Shown piece after piece: positions 22,124 through 33,303 of a stretch of DNA of 64,000 nucleotides. The notes beneath the pieces were generated by a model. It had not been told where the DNA came from, searched no databases, and saw only the letters and a list, made by a program, of their open reading frames with translations. A program made the position numbers and the translations under genes. The DNA is from Blastomussa wellsi (taxonomy: Eukaryota; Cnidaria; Anthozoa; Scleractinia; Plerogyridae): assembly GCA_947652115.1 (NCBI GenBank), contig OX393561.1, positions 26,891,356 to 26,955,355 on the forward strand. Reading direction: 5' to 3'. Positions within the stretch are counted from its first letter, which is position 1, and the number at the start of each line of letters is the position of its first letter.

Positions 22124-22516
22124 GTTATATTATCTGTGACCTTTATTTGTTATAGCAAGGCTGTAAGCTGTTATCTTTTGTTATTGTATATTATAACCAT
22201 GCAGCGAAAGCTCTCTAGGAGAGATGTTGAATTATTTAATTAGTTCCATCCTCAAGGGCAGCGTTAAGGATATTTATCTTGCTGCTCTTTTAAGTTTTGT
22301 GTTTTTCAGTATTTCGTTGAAATGTAATTTTTTTCGTTTTTGCTTTTGTAGATGTTTTGCTTTGCTTTTACTATGTTTTTCAAAGCTATTCTGGCGCGTT
22401 AATGAGGATATATTCTTTAAAGTTTGAAGGTGCCAAACTGACGCTTAACTTTTCCCACCTAATGAAGTTGTTTTTCCATTGGCGAAGTAGGGCGTAGTAA
22501 CGTTGATTTTAGCCTT

Positions 22517-25500
22517 TTGTCACTAAATGCTCGAGGGATTCGTACTTTTGAAAAGCGGAAAGCAATTTTTAGCTGGCTTTTAAATTCTGGAGCCGATATT
22601 TGTTTTCTGCAAGAAACCTATAGTACTCAAGAAGTCGAAAATATCTGGAGAAAACAGTGGAAAGGAAACATGTTCTTCTCGCACGGTAGTAGCCATAGTC
22701 GAGGTGTACTTGTACTGGTAAGGGATAACTTAGACTTTCAACTACGATCTATCAAGGTTGATTCTCAAGGTCGCTATGTTTTCCTAGAGGTTTCCATTCA
22801 GGATTCACCATACTTTCTTTTAAATATTTACGCTCCAAACAAATGTAGTGAACAATGTACCTTTTTTAAAGAAATATCAGAAATTTTGAAAGCTGCTAGA
22901 ACAGAACAGGATTACCCATTTATTGTCGGAGGCGATTTTAACGTCATACTTGACCCTGACTTAGATGGAAGGGGCGGAAACAACAGAAAGAAAGACTCCG
23001 CAATATTAGTTGAAGATATGCACCTCGATTTCGACCTGGTGGATATCTGGCGTATTAGGAACCCCACTACATCACGATTTACTTGGCGTCAAAAAACTCC
23101 GGTTGTGCAGAGGCGTTTAGATTTTTGGCTTATAAGCGACAGTTTGCAAGATGAGATAATTTCAGCGGCGATTAAAACGTCAATAAAAACTGACCATTCG
23201 GCAATAACCCTTTCAATTTGCGGCTTAGATGAAACTGAGAGAGGACCGAATTTCTGGAAATTCAATTCGAACTTAGTAAATGACTCGGACTACTGTGAAC
23301 TTTTAACCACTGAATATGTGAATTGGTTAGAGGAATTTAAAGAGGTTCAAGATAAGCGTGTTTTATGGGATTTAATTAAATACAAAATAAGACAGCGAAC
23401 AATTACTTACAGTAAAGGTAAAGCCCGTGAAAGAAGAGCAAAACTACAAAAGGTGGAGGAGAAGCTGAAGGAATGTACAGATAAATGTGATATCGATCCA
23501 ATTAGTGGAAATCTCGAGGAACTGGAGTGCCTTCAAACAGAATATGATCAATTGTACGATTACATTACACAAGGGGCAATCATTCGCTCTAGGGCAACCT
23601 GGTATGAAATGGGTGAAAAAAACAACAAATATTTTTTGAATTTAGAAAATTCAAACAAAACTAAAAGCAGTGTCCGCAAAATCTTAACAACTAATGGAAC
23701 ATTAACTAGCAACCCAAAAAAGATTATGAAGGAATTGGAATTATGTTATTCTAATCTCTACGATGGTAGAAATTCCGCAGACACGCAGACTATTTCTTCG
23801 TTTATAAATGATCTCACCGATGTTCCATTTTTAGCCGAGGAGAAGAGGAACGTTTGCGAGGGTATCCTTAGATATGATGAATGCTATAATGTATTACAGA
23901 CCTTCCAAAAGAATAAATCGCCAGGGAACGATGGTTTAACAGCCGAGTTTTACTTAGCCTTTTGGCCCTTGCTTGGAAAGTTGGTAGTTGATAGTTTGAA
24001 CTATGCTTTCGAATACGGTGAACTATCGAACTCACAGAAACAGGCCGTTATCACCTTAATTGAAAAGAAAGGAAAAAACAAAAGGTTGGTGAAGAATTGG
24101 CGTCCAATATCTCTTGTAAATGTTGATGCTAAGTTGGCGTCTAAAACTATGGCAAAGCGTTTGGAAAAGGTGCTTCCTGAAGTAATTCATTTTAATCAAA
24201 ACGCGTTTGTAAAGGGGAGAACAATTTTCGATGCCGTCAGAACGATCGAAGATGTGATTGAATATGCTAGGTACAAAGATATACCTGGGATTCTAGTAGC
24301 TATAGACTTTGAAAAAGCTTTCAACTCGCTCAATTTAAATTTTCTTTTAAGAGTATTACATGCATTTAACTTTGGTCCTTCTTTTATTCAGTGGATACGA
24401 GTCTTATATAACAACGCCTCCAGCTGTGTAATGAACAATGGTTATACAACAGGACCTTTTGCACTAAGTAGGGGAGTAAGGCAGGGAGATCCCCTCTCTC
24501 CCTACCTGTTTATATTAGCTTTGGAGACCTTAGCTATAAAGATAAGAGAAGATGATGGCATTAAGGGCATTACGATACGCGACAAACCTGTTAAACTTTC
24601 CCTTTTCGCTGATGACATGACCTGCTTTATCAAAGATAGTAGTTCATATACAAACCTATTCGTTACGCTGAAGACTTTTGGTGAATGTTCTGGTTTAAAA
24701 ATAAATAATGAAAAAACCGAAGCTTTAGCTTTAGGAAATAGTAGTTCTTTTTGGGAGGGGTATTCTGATATGCCAAATCTTTGTAACACTATTAAAATTC
24801 TAGGCGTTTACTTTGGCTATGATGCTAAACAAAGAGACGAAATGAATTTTAGAAATACTTTGAAATCACTTAAGAAGGTGGTCTTTCTCTCTTAGGTAGA
24901 ATACAAATTATAAAAACCTTTGCTATCCCTAAGTTTATGTTTAGAGCATCGGTGTTGCCAATTTCTAATGACCTTATTAAAGAGGCCGACTCGCTTTTTT
25001 ACTATTTTATTTGGAATGGGAAAGATAAAGTTAAATGAAATGTGATGATTTCGGAAGTTGAGAAGGGTGGCTTAAATATGCTCGATATTGATTCTATGGT
25101 TCGTACCAGACGAGTGATATGTATAAAAAAATATTTGGAAGACTATAAAAGTCCGTGGAAAGCTTTTTTAAATGAGATTCTTATCCCCGTTGGTGGGAAG
25201 CTCATATTGCATTGTAATTTTGATACTTCTAAATTAAGAATTTATCTACCAAGTTTCTACAAGCAATGTCTCGATGCGTGGTCAGAAGTAAATGCAAAAA
25301 CACCCAGCTCGCTACATGAGATTGCAAATGATGTTATTTGGAATAACAAGCTTCTTTGCATTAATAAGAAATCTCTGTATCGTAGAGATATTGCAGATTT
25401 AGGGTTTTTAAAAATTTGCGATTTATTTTCAACTAAAGAAAATCTCAATCCTGAGCAAGGTTTCTTCATTATGGGTATTATTAACTCTATGCCTGCCAGT

Positions 25501-26214
25501 TGGCGCTTGACAATTAAAAGGGCAACTACTGCACCGGTGATTGATCCACTTCCGGATTCACCTGTTATCCTAATAAGTAACAATTTGGTTCCAATTCTTG
25601 ATACTTCCTCAAAGCAAATTTACCGGCTTTTCCTGGAGAAAAAAGAAACAACGCCCACTGCTAAAGTAAAGTTAACTGCAAAGTATTCAAACATTGATAT
25701 TGATTGGAAAAGTGTTTATTCGCTATCTTTTCGCACAACATTAGAATCTAAACTTGGAGAATTTCAGTTTAAAATTTTAAACCGTATTGTCTTTACAAAC
25801 GAAAAACTGTTTCGTTTCGGCATGGCTGAGTCGCCATTCTGTGCTTTCTGCCAAACAGAGGTTGAATCCGTTGAGCATTTACTGTTTTCCTGTGTAGTAT
25901 CTTCCAGTTTTTGGAAACATGTCTTGTCCTGGTTGCGCGAAAATAATATCTCTGTTGATAACCTTAAAGAAGAGGATGTCATTTTTGGTAAGTACGATAT
26001 TGCAGAAGATTTTCTCCTGTTTAACCATATTTTGCTTCTGGGTAAGTTTTATATTTACTCTCGGAAATACCAGAATGGTATACCTTCTCTTCAAGGTTTT
26101 ATAGCCAGGACAAGGCGTATTTACAGCATCAAACTCCATATTGCCAGGAAAAGAGACAAATTAAACAGTCATTTTAGAAAGTGGGAAAAGTTAATAAGCG
26201 TTTTTAACGAATAA
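22517..26214 (+). pseudogene. LINE C ORF2 (endonuclease and reverse transcriptase), two lesions
   Basis: ORF2 encodes an AP-like endonuclease and a reverse transcriptase for target-primed insertion. Endonuclease motifs are CFLQETYST (~residue 32), VGGDFNVILDPDLDG (~140) and KTDHSAITL (~220). RT motifs are NWRPISLVNVDAKL (~530), AIDFEKAFNSLN (~595), GVRQGDPLSPYLFILALE (~655) and catalytic LFADDMTCF (~700). A frameshift near 24885 ends the first frame at 24895. The correct frame then continues to a TGA at 25036-25038 and resumes at 25042. The C-terminal part carries FCAFCQTEVESVEHLLFSC, the usual Cys/His block. No RNase H seen. Confidence 0.9.
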
Positions 26215-26426
26215 GTGATATTATGATTAATTAAAGTGATGCCATTGTAATTTACATACTAAGTAACGGTATTGCTGTAATAGCTTTATTTAGCTTTGTA
26301 TTCTTTGTTTGTACTATATATATGTGTGTGTGTGTATGTGTGTGTTTTTTGTTTTCTCTTTCTTAATTTCTATTTTGTATGTAAACGTAAGAAATGCATT
26401 AATTAAAAAGTATAAAAAAAAAAAAA

Positions 26427-26590
26427 GCACAACCCAATGGATCTCTATCATTGGAATTGGCACTACGCTTGATACAACTTATGTCAAGCGCGAAGACATA
26501 AAAGCCTTTTAAGAAAGGGACCGGCTACTGCACCGGCACCTGCACCAGAACCCGCGCCACAGGTGAGGACGCAAGCATCTCCGCTGCCAT
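26427..26590 (+). pseudogene. Polinton small membrane protein, 3' part after LINE C
   Basis: Immediately after the LINE poly-A, the frame TTQWISIIGIGTTLDTTYV followed by KREDIKAF looks like the membrane anchor and tail that the gene at 20895-21180 lacks. It continues past a stop as a Pro/Ala-rich tail (PATAPAPAPEPAPQ). It ends where minus-strand polymerase sequence begins at ~26595, a deletion junction. Confidence 0.5.
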
Positions 26591-27346
26591 CAACATCTCA
26601 ACATCTCGTACGCATCTTTGCCTGGACTGTAAAGCTTCGCACCTTTCTTGACCGCTCCCCAGAGTAAGTAATGCAAACTCACACCCGGGATGCTGACTGC
26701 GTCTTTCATGATGTTGATTCCTTTTTCGGTGTAGAAGGCCCGCATCTTTCCCAAAGCCTCAAGACCTGGAGCCACGTCGAGATTGTTGTAGTAGCGCAGG
26801 CAGTCCGCGAAACTGCCCATGTCCTTTTCTTTGAACAGACACTTACACCCCTCCCATTCATCTCTTGTGAGCACATGGTCGCCCTTCAGGTGTGAGTACC
26901 ACGCTGGATAGAGAGGGAGCCCTGCATAGTCGAGCTTTTGGGGCGAATTGAACCACTCGTACGGAAACCATGATTTCTCCGTTGTGCATTCGTAGGCTTT
27001 TACCCACTTTTCATAGCTGGTCCCCGGGCCAAGATAGTTAATTATATCAAGGAAATGGAAGCCCCAGGTGAGCAAGAACATTATCTTGTTCCCATTTTTT
27101 GCCACTCTGACTTTGCCGGTTGTGTTAGCAAGGCAGTCCGCAAAGTGGCTTTTGATCAGGTTTAGATCGTAACTGCCCGAGTTGAACCCGACGACAGGCA
27201 CCTGGTCGAACCATTCCCCAATTTTTTGCCGCTGCTCTTTCGGAAGCAGGCCCATGTCTTCTGGCATAAACTCCACCCTTACTTGGGCCCAGATGTCATT
27301 CCTGCATCTCTCCAGCTCTTCCATAAACTTGCGAACCACAATGCGG
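26590..27346 (-). pseudogene. Polinton DNA polymerase copy 2, exonuclease region
   Basis: Second polymerase copy, same orientation as copy 1 and closely similar. It shows VVGFNSGSYDLNL (ExoII), LTWGFHFLDIINYLGPG, YYNNLDVAPGLEALG (ExoIII) and SIPGVSLHYLLWG. At its 3' side the frame stops after AYEMLRC, where copy 1 continues into the palm domain. The polymerase active site is therefore deleted and joined to the end of the small membrane gene. The 5' side is interrupted at 27347 by a repeat insertion and continues at 29132. Confidence 0.85.
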
Positions 27347-29131
27347 GACATAAATGCTGGGACATTTGGCACAATTGTGCGCAAAATAACTGCTAGCCTC
27401 CCTTCCCCCCAAGCAATGTTGAGAATTGACTATGCCACACACCAGGTCCTGGGCATATATGTTTGTCAACATTGTTTGGGAGAGGGGGACTTGGGAACAT
27501 GCAGAACCAGTTTTTAAAACCCCATGATGATCTGTTGCACTATTGAATACTCCTTTTCAGAAGTGTCCCAACTATTTTTGACCTCCGTTGTCTGAAACTG
27601 ACTTCTATAAAAAAAAATAAAAATTACATGACATTCCAGCACACATTACTGAAAACCATTTTGCGGGGCAACAGAGAACGTGTTTTTTAGAGAAGAAACT
27701 TTATTTGCAGGGGTACAAAGTAACTTTTTTACTGAACAACGGACAGCGCATACATTAGTTGATTACATCTTGGTAATTGCCTACTTTTCGTAACCGTGTG
27801 GAAATTTCAATTGAGTGATTTTTCCAACACATATCCGATCAATTCATTTTAAGAGCTCACTAAGGATACACCGTTTCTCGTGACAACACAGCCATGGTGA
27901 ACTGTAGATGGTTATTTTTTCACTTATGGAAGCAAATACCACAAAACGAACAAGCAAGATTTACATCCATGTGGCTTTTGCTTTATGAAATTTATTTTGG
28001 ACAATTCCGATAGAGATCACAGAAATTAACAAGCGTAGCCATTCTGGCACGTGACTTGAACCGTTGCTTACATGACCACCTCACAGTTCTCATGCACAGT
28101 TCTCACCAAGAAAAAGTGAGTTTTCCATGCTTTGTTTGAAGCAATTCACTCAAGAAAAGCTTTAGAGTATTCTATATCATCTCCTTCGTGTAAAGGATAT
28201 CTTTTTGTTCGAACGTTTCTGCAAAAACTATTTTCTTCAACAATTCTCACCTATCAGGAAATAATAAACGGACAAACACATATTCCTTTTACACTGTTTA
28301 GGCAAAGAACTGTTGAAAATCATACAGCAATTGAGTCTCATACACACATTGCACTTCCAGAGATTGTGAAAAAAGGTTTATTTCAGTTTTCACACAGTGC
28401 AACTATAAAAAGGTGTTTCAAGGTTAAGGTATCATAACTTAAAGGGCTGAGAACTGAATTCAAGTAGTGTACATACACAGTAACACAGTGTAACGCAATA
28501 CTATCTCTTTGTATACCCAGACGGTGTAACGAAAAAAAGAACTTTTTTATACAACATGTTTTTGCAGGCGATCTGTTTTTCTAACTCATAGTCAGAGTAG
28601 TTTCACTGAGACCTTTTTAACTTTGACAAGTTTCACTCATCTTCAGATAAACAACCGAATTGCTGAATACTTTTAATTTCGCGTGACCAATAAACTACGT
28701 AACGGTAAGAAAATTAGCTGCATCGATCGCGCGTGTGAATGAAGGATGTAACAACATTTTTGTCACGCCGAAAATGCCATTCAATGTTGGAGACTTTAAT
28801 CTTAACGCAATATCGGAGATTTCTTTGTTGTTTACAATGCTAAGAGCATTTTAATAGAAGTAGCAGTTTTCATAAATGCTGGGACATGTGGTGCAATTTT
28901 GGGCAAAATGACTGCTAGTCCCCCTTCCCCCCAAGCAATCTTGAGAACTGACTGTCCCACACACCAGGTTCAGGGCATATATGTTTGTCAACATTGTTTG
29001 GGGGAGGGGGGCTTGGGAGTTGGGAAGGGGGACTTGGGAACATGCAGAACCAGTTTTTAAAAACCCCATGATGATCTGTTGCACTATTGAATACTCCTTT
29101 TCAGAAGTGTCCCAACTATTTTTGACCTCCA
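27347..29131. mobile_element. 1.8-kb insertion with ~255-bp direct repeats inside polymerase copy 2
   Basis: Two direct repeats (27347-27596 and 28867-29126) begin CATAAATGCTGGGACAT and end TTTTTGACCTCC. They flank 1.27 kb without a recognisable gene. The second copy carries an extra short G-rich repetition. GCGGG lies next to both outer boundaries (about 27340-27344 and 29138-29142) as a possible 5-bp target duplication. This fits a small LTR-type element without genes, or two copies of one short element. A possible inverted end TAGAAGT..AG near 28853 and (reversed) near 27610 favours two MITE copies, so the class is open. Confidence 0.55.
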
Positions 29132-29991
29132 TTACAGCTCAGCGGGTTCTCTTTCGCAGATGTGGGTGGGCTCTCTCTCAAGAGTGTCGCCGATGCTAAC
29201 CAAGATTGGCACGTGCATGTTCTCGATCGTTAGCATGGGCTCCTTCCGCTGATTATTGTCGCCATACGCCTCGAAATCGTACAAGATCGCGTGCGGGTAG
29301 CTTTTTGTTTCAGTTCGCGGGAGGTTGGCATCGATTTTCCCAACTTCACACGCCCAAGCCTCTATAACACGGTAGCCAGCCTTCCGGAGCGCTGTTGTGC
29401 GTCTCCTTGTGGCCATGAACCTGTCTTCGCGTGTTTGGTCATTATGGATATTGATTTTGTCACAATCGTGTGGGAAACATTTTCAGCACCCGTGCCAGTG
29501 GCAGCCATCGTATTGAAATATGGTCTCAGTCATGGTTGTAGCCATCGACAGATGCTCTCTCAACCCACCTCTCACCTCCGTGACCACACATTGCGAGGTG
29601 AATGTGAATTTCCACCTCTTGGCTTCATGGTCAAGCCACCAAAGCGATTCTTGGGAAGTGTAATGTTTTGGATAGAAAGCCTTCTCGAAAGCTGTCTGTG
29701 GGGCTTTCGACTTTTTCGCCCGGGCAATCAATTATCGTATTCCCTTGGGCATGCCGTTGAAGAATGCCAGTGAACACTTGCATACATTTTCGCAAGCTTT
29801 GCTATGTCTTTTATGACAAAGGCATGCCCCTCATAAATGCCAATTGTCAGAATGTTTGTCAGCTTGGCCGGTGGGTTTCCTCTAAGATGCCAAACCACTT
29901 CATTGCCTTCTCCCCGCTCAAGCTCATAAACCTTGATGCCGAGCCAATCTGAAAAACCGACCCCCTTATTTAGATGCCTTTCAACCTTATC
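29132..29991 (-). pseudogene. Polinton DNA polymerase copy 2, endonuclease-like and ExoI region
   Basis: Continues copy 2 upstream of the inserted repeat. It includes TETKSYPHAILYDFEAYGD (ExoI Asp/Glu) and REPTHICERE. In a second frame it has KAPQTAFEKAFYPKHYTSQ and IFQYDGCHWHGC, the Cys/His block also in copy 1. Several frameshifts are present (near 29420 and 29735). A region matching the C2HC finger of copy 1 lies near 29800 but is degraded. Confidence 0.8.
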
Positions 29992-30667
29992 TAATTCATC
30001 AAGAGATGTTTTGGGCAGTTGTTTGGAACAGTTTTGAGTTTGAAGAAACTCTTGGCAAGCTCACGAGCTGCTACTGTACTTCGATCAAGCCGGGCTCCTC
30101 TGTGCACAGCAATGCAGCGCCAGAGACACAAATTATCGCGGTAGGTATCCAGCACCACCATTGACCTGCAATGTGCAAGGTTGCGCAGCCAGTCTGGCAA
30201 GGGGCCTGTGCCCAACAAAGGATGGCGGTCAAGCACAACCTTCACATAGACATCAGAATAGCCCCTGAAAACCCACTTTGTGTCCGGTCTTCCGATGTTA
30301 TCAATTTGCAGGCGCGCCTCCTCCTTTTCATTCAACCAGTTTTCCGCTTCAGACAGTTTGCTAATCCAAGGCGACTCCCCATAACAAGATGAGGGTTCCA
30401 TCCTCTATGTTCTGCAACCAATAAGAATAGTTGTGCCTCAGATACTAGGTTGTGTTAACTCTCTCGAATCTTATCCATAAAATAATCTGTGAGGGCTTTT
30501 CCCAGTCCTTGGTTAATCGTCCATCTAATGAAACGACGGCCTTCTTCCGTTCTTCCCTCAACCTCTGGTTCTATATTAAAGAGTTGCGCAAGGTTTAGTT
30601 GGTAGATCTCCCTCGATTTGACTTTCTGGGCAGGGATTGGATCAAACATCTTCAGGATGTTATTCAT
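29991..30667 (-). pseudogene. Polinton DNA polymerase copy 2, N-terminal domain
   Basis: Counterpart of 2436-3170. The frame at 29991-30401 contains ESPWISKLSEAENWLN, LLGTGPLPDWLRNLAH and DNLCLWRCIAVHRGARLD. The frame at 30455-30667 carries the amino end (MFDPIPAQKVKSREIY). Frameshifts near 30430 separate them. Preservation of the LCLWRCIAVH block in both copies suggests a functional domain in the ancestor. Confidence 0.7.
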
Positions 30668-30981
30668 TTCTCTTGCCCTTTTTGCCTTGGGAGAGCTCTT
30701 GGTTGGTATGGTTTAGGAAGTAGAGGTTTGGTTTGATGCTCTTGGTCTTTCGGGGGAATGCGCTCATCAAGCACATTCTGAACAATCTTTCGAGCTGCAA
30801 CCGCATTTTCTAATTGTTCTAAAAATACTACAAATGTTTGTTGATCAATTTCCGCAAGTTCTTGTTCTAAATTCGGCCACATTGCTGGACAAATTTCCAT
30901 AGCAGCCATCGGCAACTTTCTATAATATGCAAGAAAATAATTGAGTTGCTTTAATAACAAGTATGCAAACTCTAATTGCAT
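30664..30981 (-). CDS. small Polinton ORF upstream of polymerase, copy 2
   Basis: A 105-codon frame overlapping the start of the polymerase N-terminal domain by four bases. It shares AEID and NVxxERIPxK with 3173-3439. The amino part (LLLKQLNYFLAYYRKL) is helical. Unknown function; conserved position supports reality. Confidence 0.5.
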   Translation of the reverse strand: MQLEFAYLLLKQLNYFLAYYRKLPMAAMEICPAMWPNLEQELAEIDQQTFVVFLEQLENAVAARKIVQNVLDERIPPKDQEHQTKPLLPKPYQPRALPRQKGQEK

Positions 30982-31080
30982 GACAGGTATTCAAATCTCT
31001 AATTGGGTTGACTTAAGCTCGTGCAAAACAAGTTCAAAATTTTTCTTTTAATTGTGAATAGCGAACTAAAATTGCTTGGT

Positions 31081-31465
31081 TCAAATTCTTTTTACGCATC
31101 TCTCATCGTAGTCGCTTTCATCGAAAGAAGGGTCGCCTAAAAAATGCTCCACTCCATTTTTATAACACGTAAAGCATAATCCATTTCGCCTGCATTGCAT
31201 GCATTTTCTACAAACAATAACTTTAACAAACTGTTCACATCTGTCGCAAAAAGGGGCTTCCAATAACTCGTTTTCCATTTGCTCCAATAACTTGTTGGCA
31301 CAATGTCAAAACCAAGATCCAATCGCTCCTTGATTTTGATGGCGATGTATTCCTTGCAAATATGCTCCCTGAGCTCTGGAGGGAGGTTTTGAATTGTCTC
31401 GTAAAGTTTAGTTGTTTCCCCCTCGATCCATTATGTGAGGTTTTTTGATATATATTGGTGTTCAA
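31081..31465 (-). pseudogene. Polinton Cys-rich (zinc-binding-type) protein
   Basis: Two overlapping minus-strand frames. The downstream one (31081-31287) has FCDRCEQFVKVIVCRKCMQC followed by LCFTCYKNGVEHFLGD, giving a series of CxxC pairs consistent with zinc ribbons, and ends DPSFDESDYDERCVKR. A related ending (DPSFDESGYDEKFLK) occurs in Polinton 3 near 52990-53035 on the plus strand, so this is a shared Polinton gene. A frameshift near 31270-31300 splits it. Role unknown. Confidence 0.5.
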
Positions 31466-32005
31466 ATCTCTGACATTTGCTCATGCAAAACAAGTTCATC
31501 GTTAAATAAAAAGCAAAGAGTATCTTACCTTAAAGATTAACCAAAGATTATATCTTGGCTGGGATGAAATTCACGTGGAAATACACATTTCTCAGAAAAA
31601 AAAGGAAGTCTTTGTTATTGAACCCAGGCCATCAGAGTAGCAACCCGGCCCTCAGACCGGCCATATTTCAGCCAATATTGTACACCCCCCTCCACATGGG
31701 GAGAATGTGTAAAAACCCAGGTTAGTGTACTAAAGCTACGATATATCGTGGAAGGCTGAAAAATATGTATCAAGCTTACAAAACTTCCAAAATATTGCTG
31801 TACCACAAAAAGTACCTGTCATTTTACACTTATCCAGGTTATCTTTTTTGAAGGAATATCTCATAGAGAACGTTGAAAATACCATTTCCAAGCCTCTAGA
31901 TTTAAAAATTTTCTGGGGGAGGACACCCAGACCCCCCTACAAACTCGCGCCCCTGGCGCTCGTTTCCAAGTCCCCCCACTTTCAAATCTGCTCCGCCGTC
32001 CCTGT
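31466..32005. other. gene-less stretch, presumed Polinton 2 right flank
   Basis: No gene is supported. A short sequence (about 31551-31577, CTTGGCTGGGATGAAATTCACG) also occurs at 52893-52918 in Polinton 3, there inside a reading frame. No AGTAGTA palindrome is found here, so the right end of Polinton 2 is missing or degraded. Confidence 0.4.
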
Positions 32006-32314
32006 CCAAGGGAAGACATGGGTCAGTTATGGCTAACCGCAACTTTAAGGGTTAGCCTTTATCCTGTGAGGGGTAAGAAAATATTTTCATCTTTAGCCTA
32101 ACCCTTTTCCAAGGGAGGACAGGGGTCAGTTATGGCTAACCGCAACCTTAATGTTTAACCGTAACTCTGTCAGGGGTAAGAAAATATGCTGCTCTTGAGC
32201 CTAGCCTTTTTCCAAGGGAGGGCAAGGGTCAGTTAAGGCTAACCACAAATTTAAGGGTTAACTATAACCCTGCTGGGAGTAAGGATGTTTTAACCTCATG
32301 CCTGTTTATCCGTT
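32006..32314. repeat. tandem repeat, three units of 103 bp
   Basis: Units start at 32006, 32109 and 32212, each beginning CCAAGGGA and containing GGTCAGTTAwGGCTAACC. The spacing is exactly 103 bp twice. Units diverge by about 15-20 percent by eye. Confidence 0.8.
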
Positions 32315-33183
32315 ACCTTAGGGGTTATTGTTTATGGTACCCTAACCCAATCCCTTACTGTAAATGTACTGTTGACCAGTACTATGGATACACCTTATTC
32401 CAAAATGGCTACCATCTTAATATTCTTTTGCTGGTTTTCAATTGGCTCTTTTTACCTCCTTTTTAAAGGAGCTGGGAACGAATGAAACAGTTTGAAAAGT
32501 TTAGCCTAAATTATAAATCTTTTCATGGTGTTAGGGTTAGGGTTAGTGGTGCATCAGAGAAATAAAAGAGTCCTTTCCCGGAGCGTATTCTTCGGTTCCT
32601 TTGATGCACCATGATCCAAGTGATCTTGGATTAATCTGTTCATTAAAGAAACGCAAAATCCGTTTTCGGATTTAAGAATCCAGTCTTGGATTTTTTTAAA
32701 AGAAACGTTTCCTTTGTATCACATGTCAACATTGTTTATTTATTCAAGAAATTGTTGGTTTATACAGGTTTACCCAGCGAATGACCAAGAGTCCAAAGTC
32801 TGGCTACAGTTAACCTCACGAGTCAAATTAAGACTATATTTCTAAAGAAAAATGATTTAAGAAGTTTGTAAAGTGTGCTAGAATACAAACCAGAAGGCAA
32901 AAACTGTGTACACACATCTCTCTGTCTCCAATAGTTTCTATACTTAAGTCAAAAACAAATTGGCTTTCAAAAACTATATTTTTTTCGAAAAAAGAGCGAT
33001 TGCCGTGATTCGCTCAGATGACGATATTTTCGAGATGACTGGATCGCGGGGCCATCACGGCGTTAATCAATTGGGAACACTGCGCCAAATGAAAAATATT
33101 CTAGAGTATTCTAGCCTCGAATGTGTCAGTGTGATGCCATGGAAGAGAGTATTCTAGAGTATTCAAGGCATTCGCTATACCAT
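32315..33183. other. gene-less stretch with short telomere-like run
   Basis: No gene seen. TTAGGGTTAGGGTTAG occurs at 32531-32546, too short to call a former telomere. A small inverted pair (GGTGCATCA / TGATGCACC) lies around 32549-32605. Confidence 0.4.
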
Positions 33184-33303
33184 GAAGTACACCTGGAGTA
33201 TTCAAGAGTATTCGATTTGAATACGTGAAGTGCCCCTGGTGTATTCACGAGTATTCAATATTGAATACGTGATGCACACCCGGAGTGTTCAATTTGAATA
33301 TGC
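33184..33303. repeat. minisatellite of ~43-44 bp, about 2.7 units
   Basis: Units start at 33184, 33227 and 33271 with the pattern GAAGTnCnCCTGGnGTATTC ... GAATACGT. The third unit is partial and runs into the Penelope fragment. Confidence 0.7.

Larger units (their letters stand above)
21181..26426 (+). mobile_element. LINE C, nearly full-length L1/Tx1-type retrotransposon
   Basis: A 5.2-kb plus-strand LINE with ORF1 (21203-22123), a ~390-bp spacer with no gene, ORF2 (22517-26214), a short 3' UTR containing a (GT)n tract (~26320-26346), and an A-run at 26414-26426. It lies inside the small Polinton gene at 20895/26427. A target-site duplication was not obvious by eye. ORF1 is intact and ORF2 has only two lesions, so this is a relatively recent insertion. 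Confidence 0.88.

Noticed and set aside
28132..28437. 101-codon frame between the direct repeats
   Set aside because: No domain, no conserved counterpart in the window.
32006..32314. CRISPR-like array
   Set aside because: Units are contiguous and diverged tandem repeats with no spacer structure; the genome is eukaryotic.
32531..32546. interstitial telomere
   Set aside because: Only about two and a half TTAGGG units; chance is likely.
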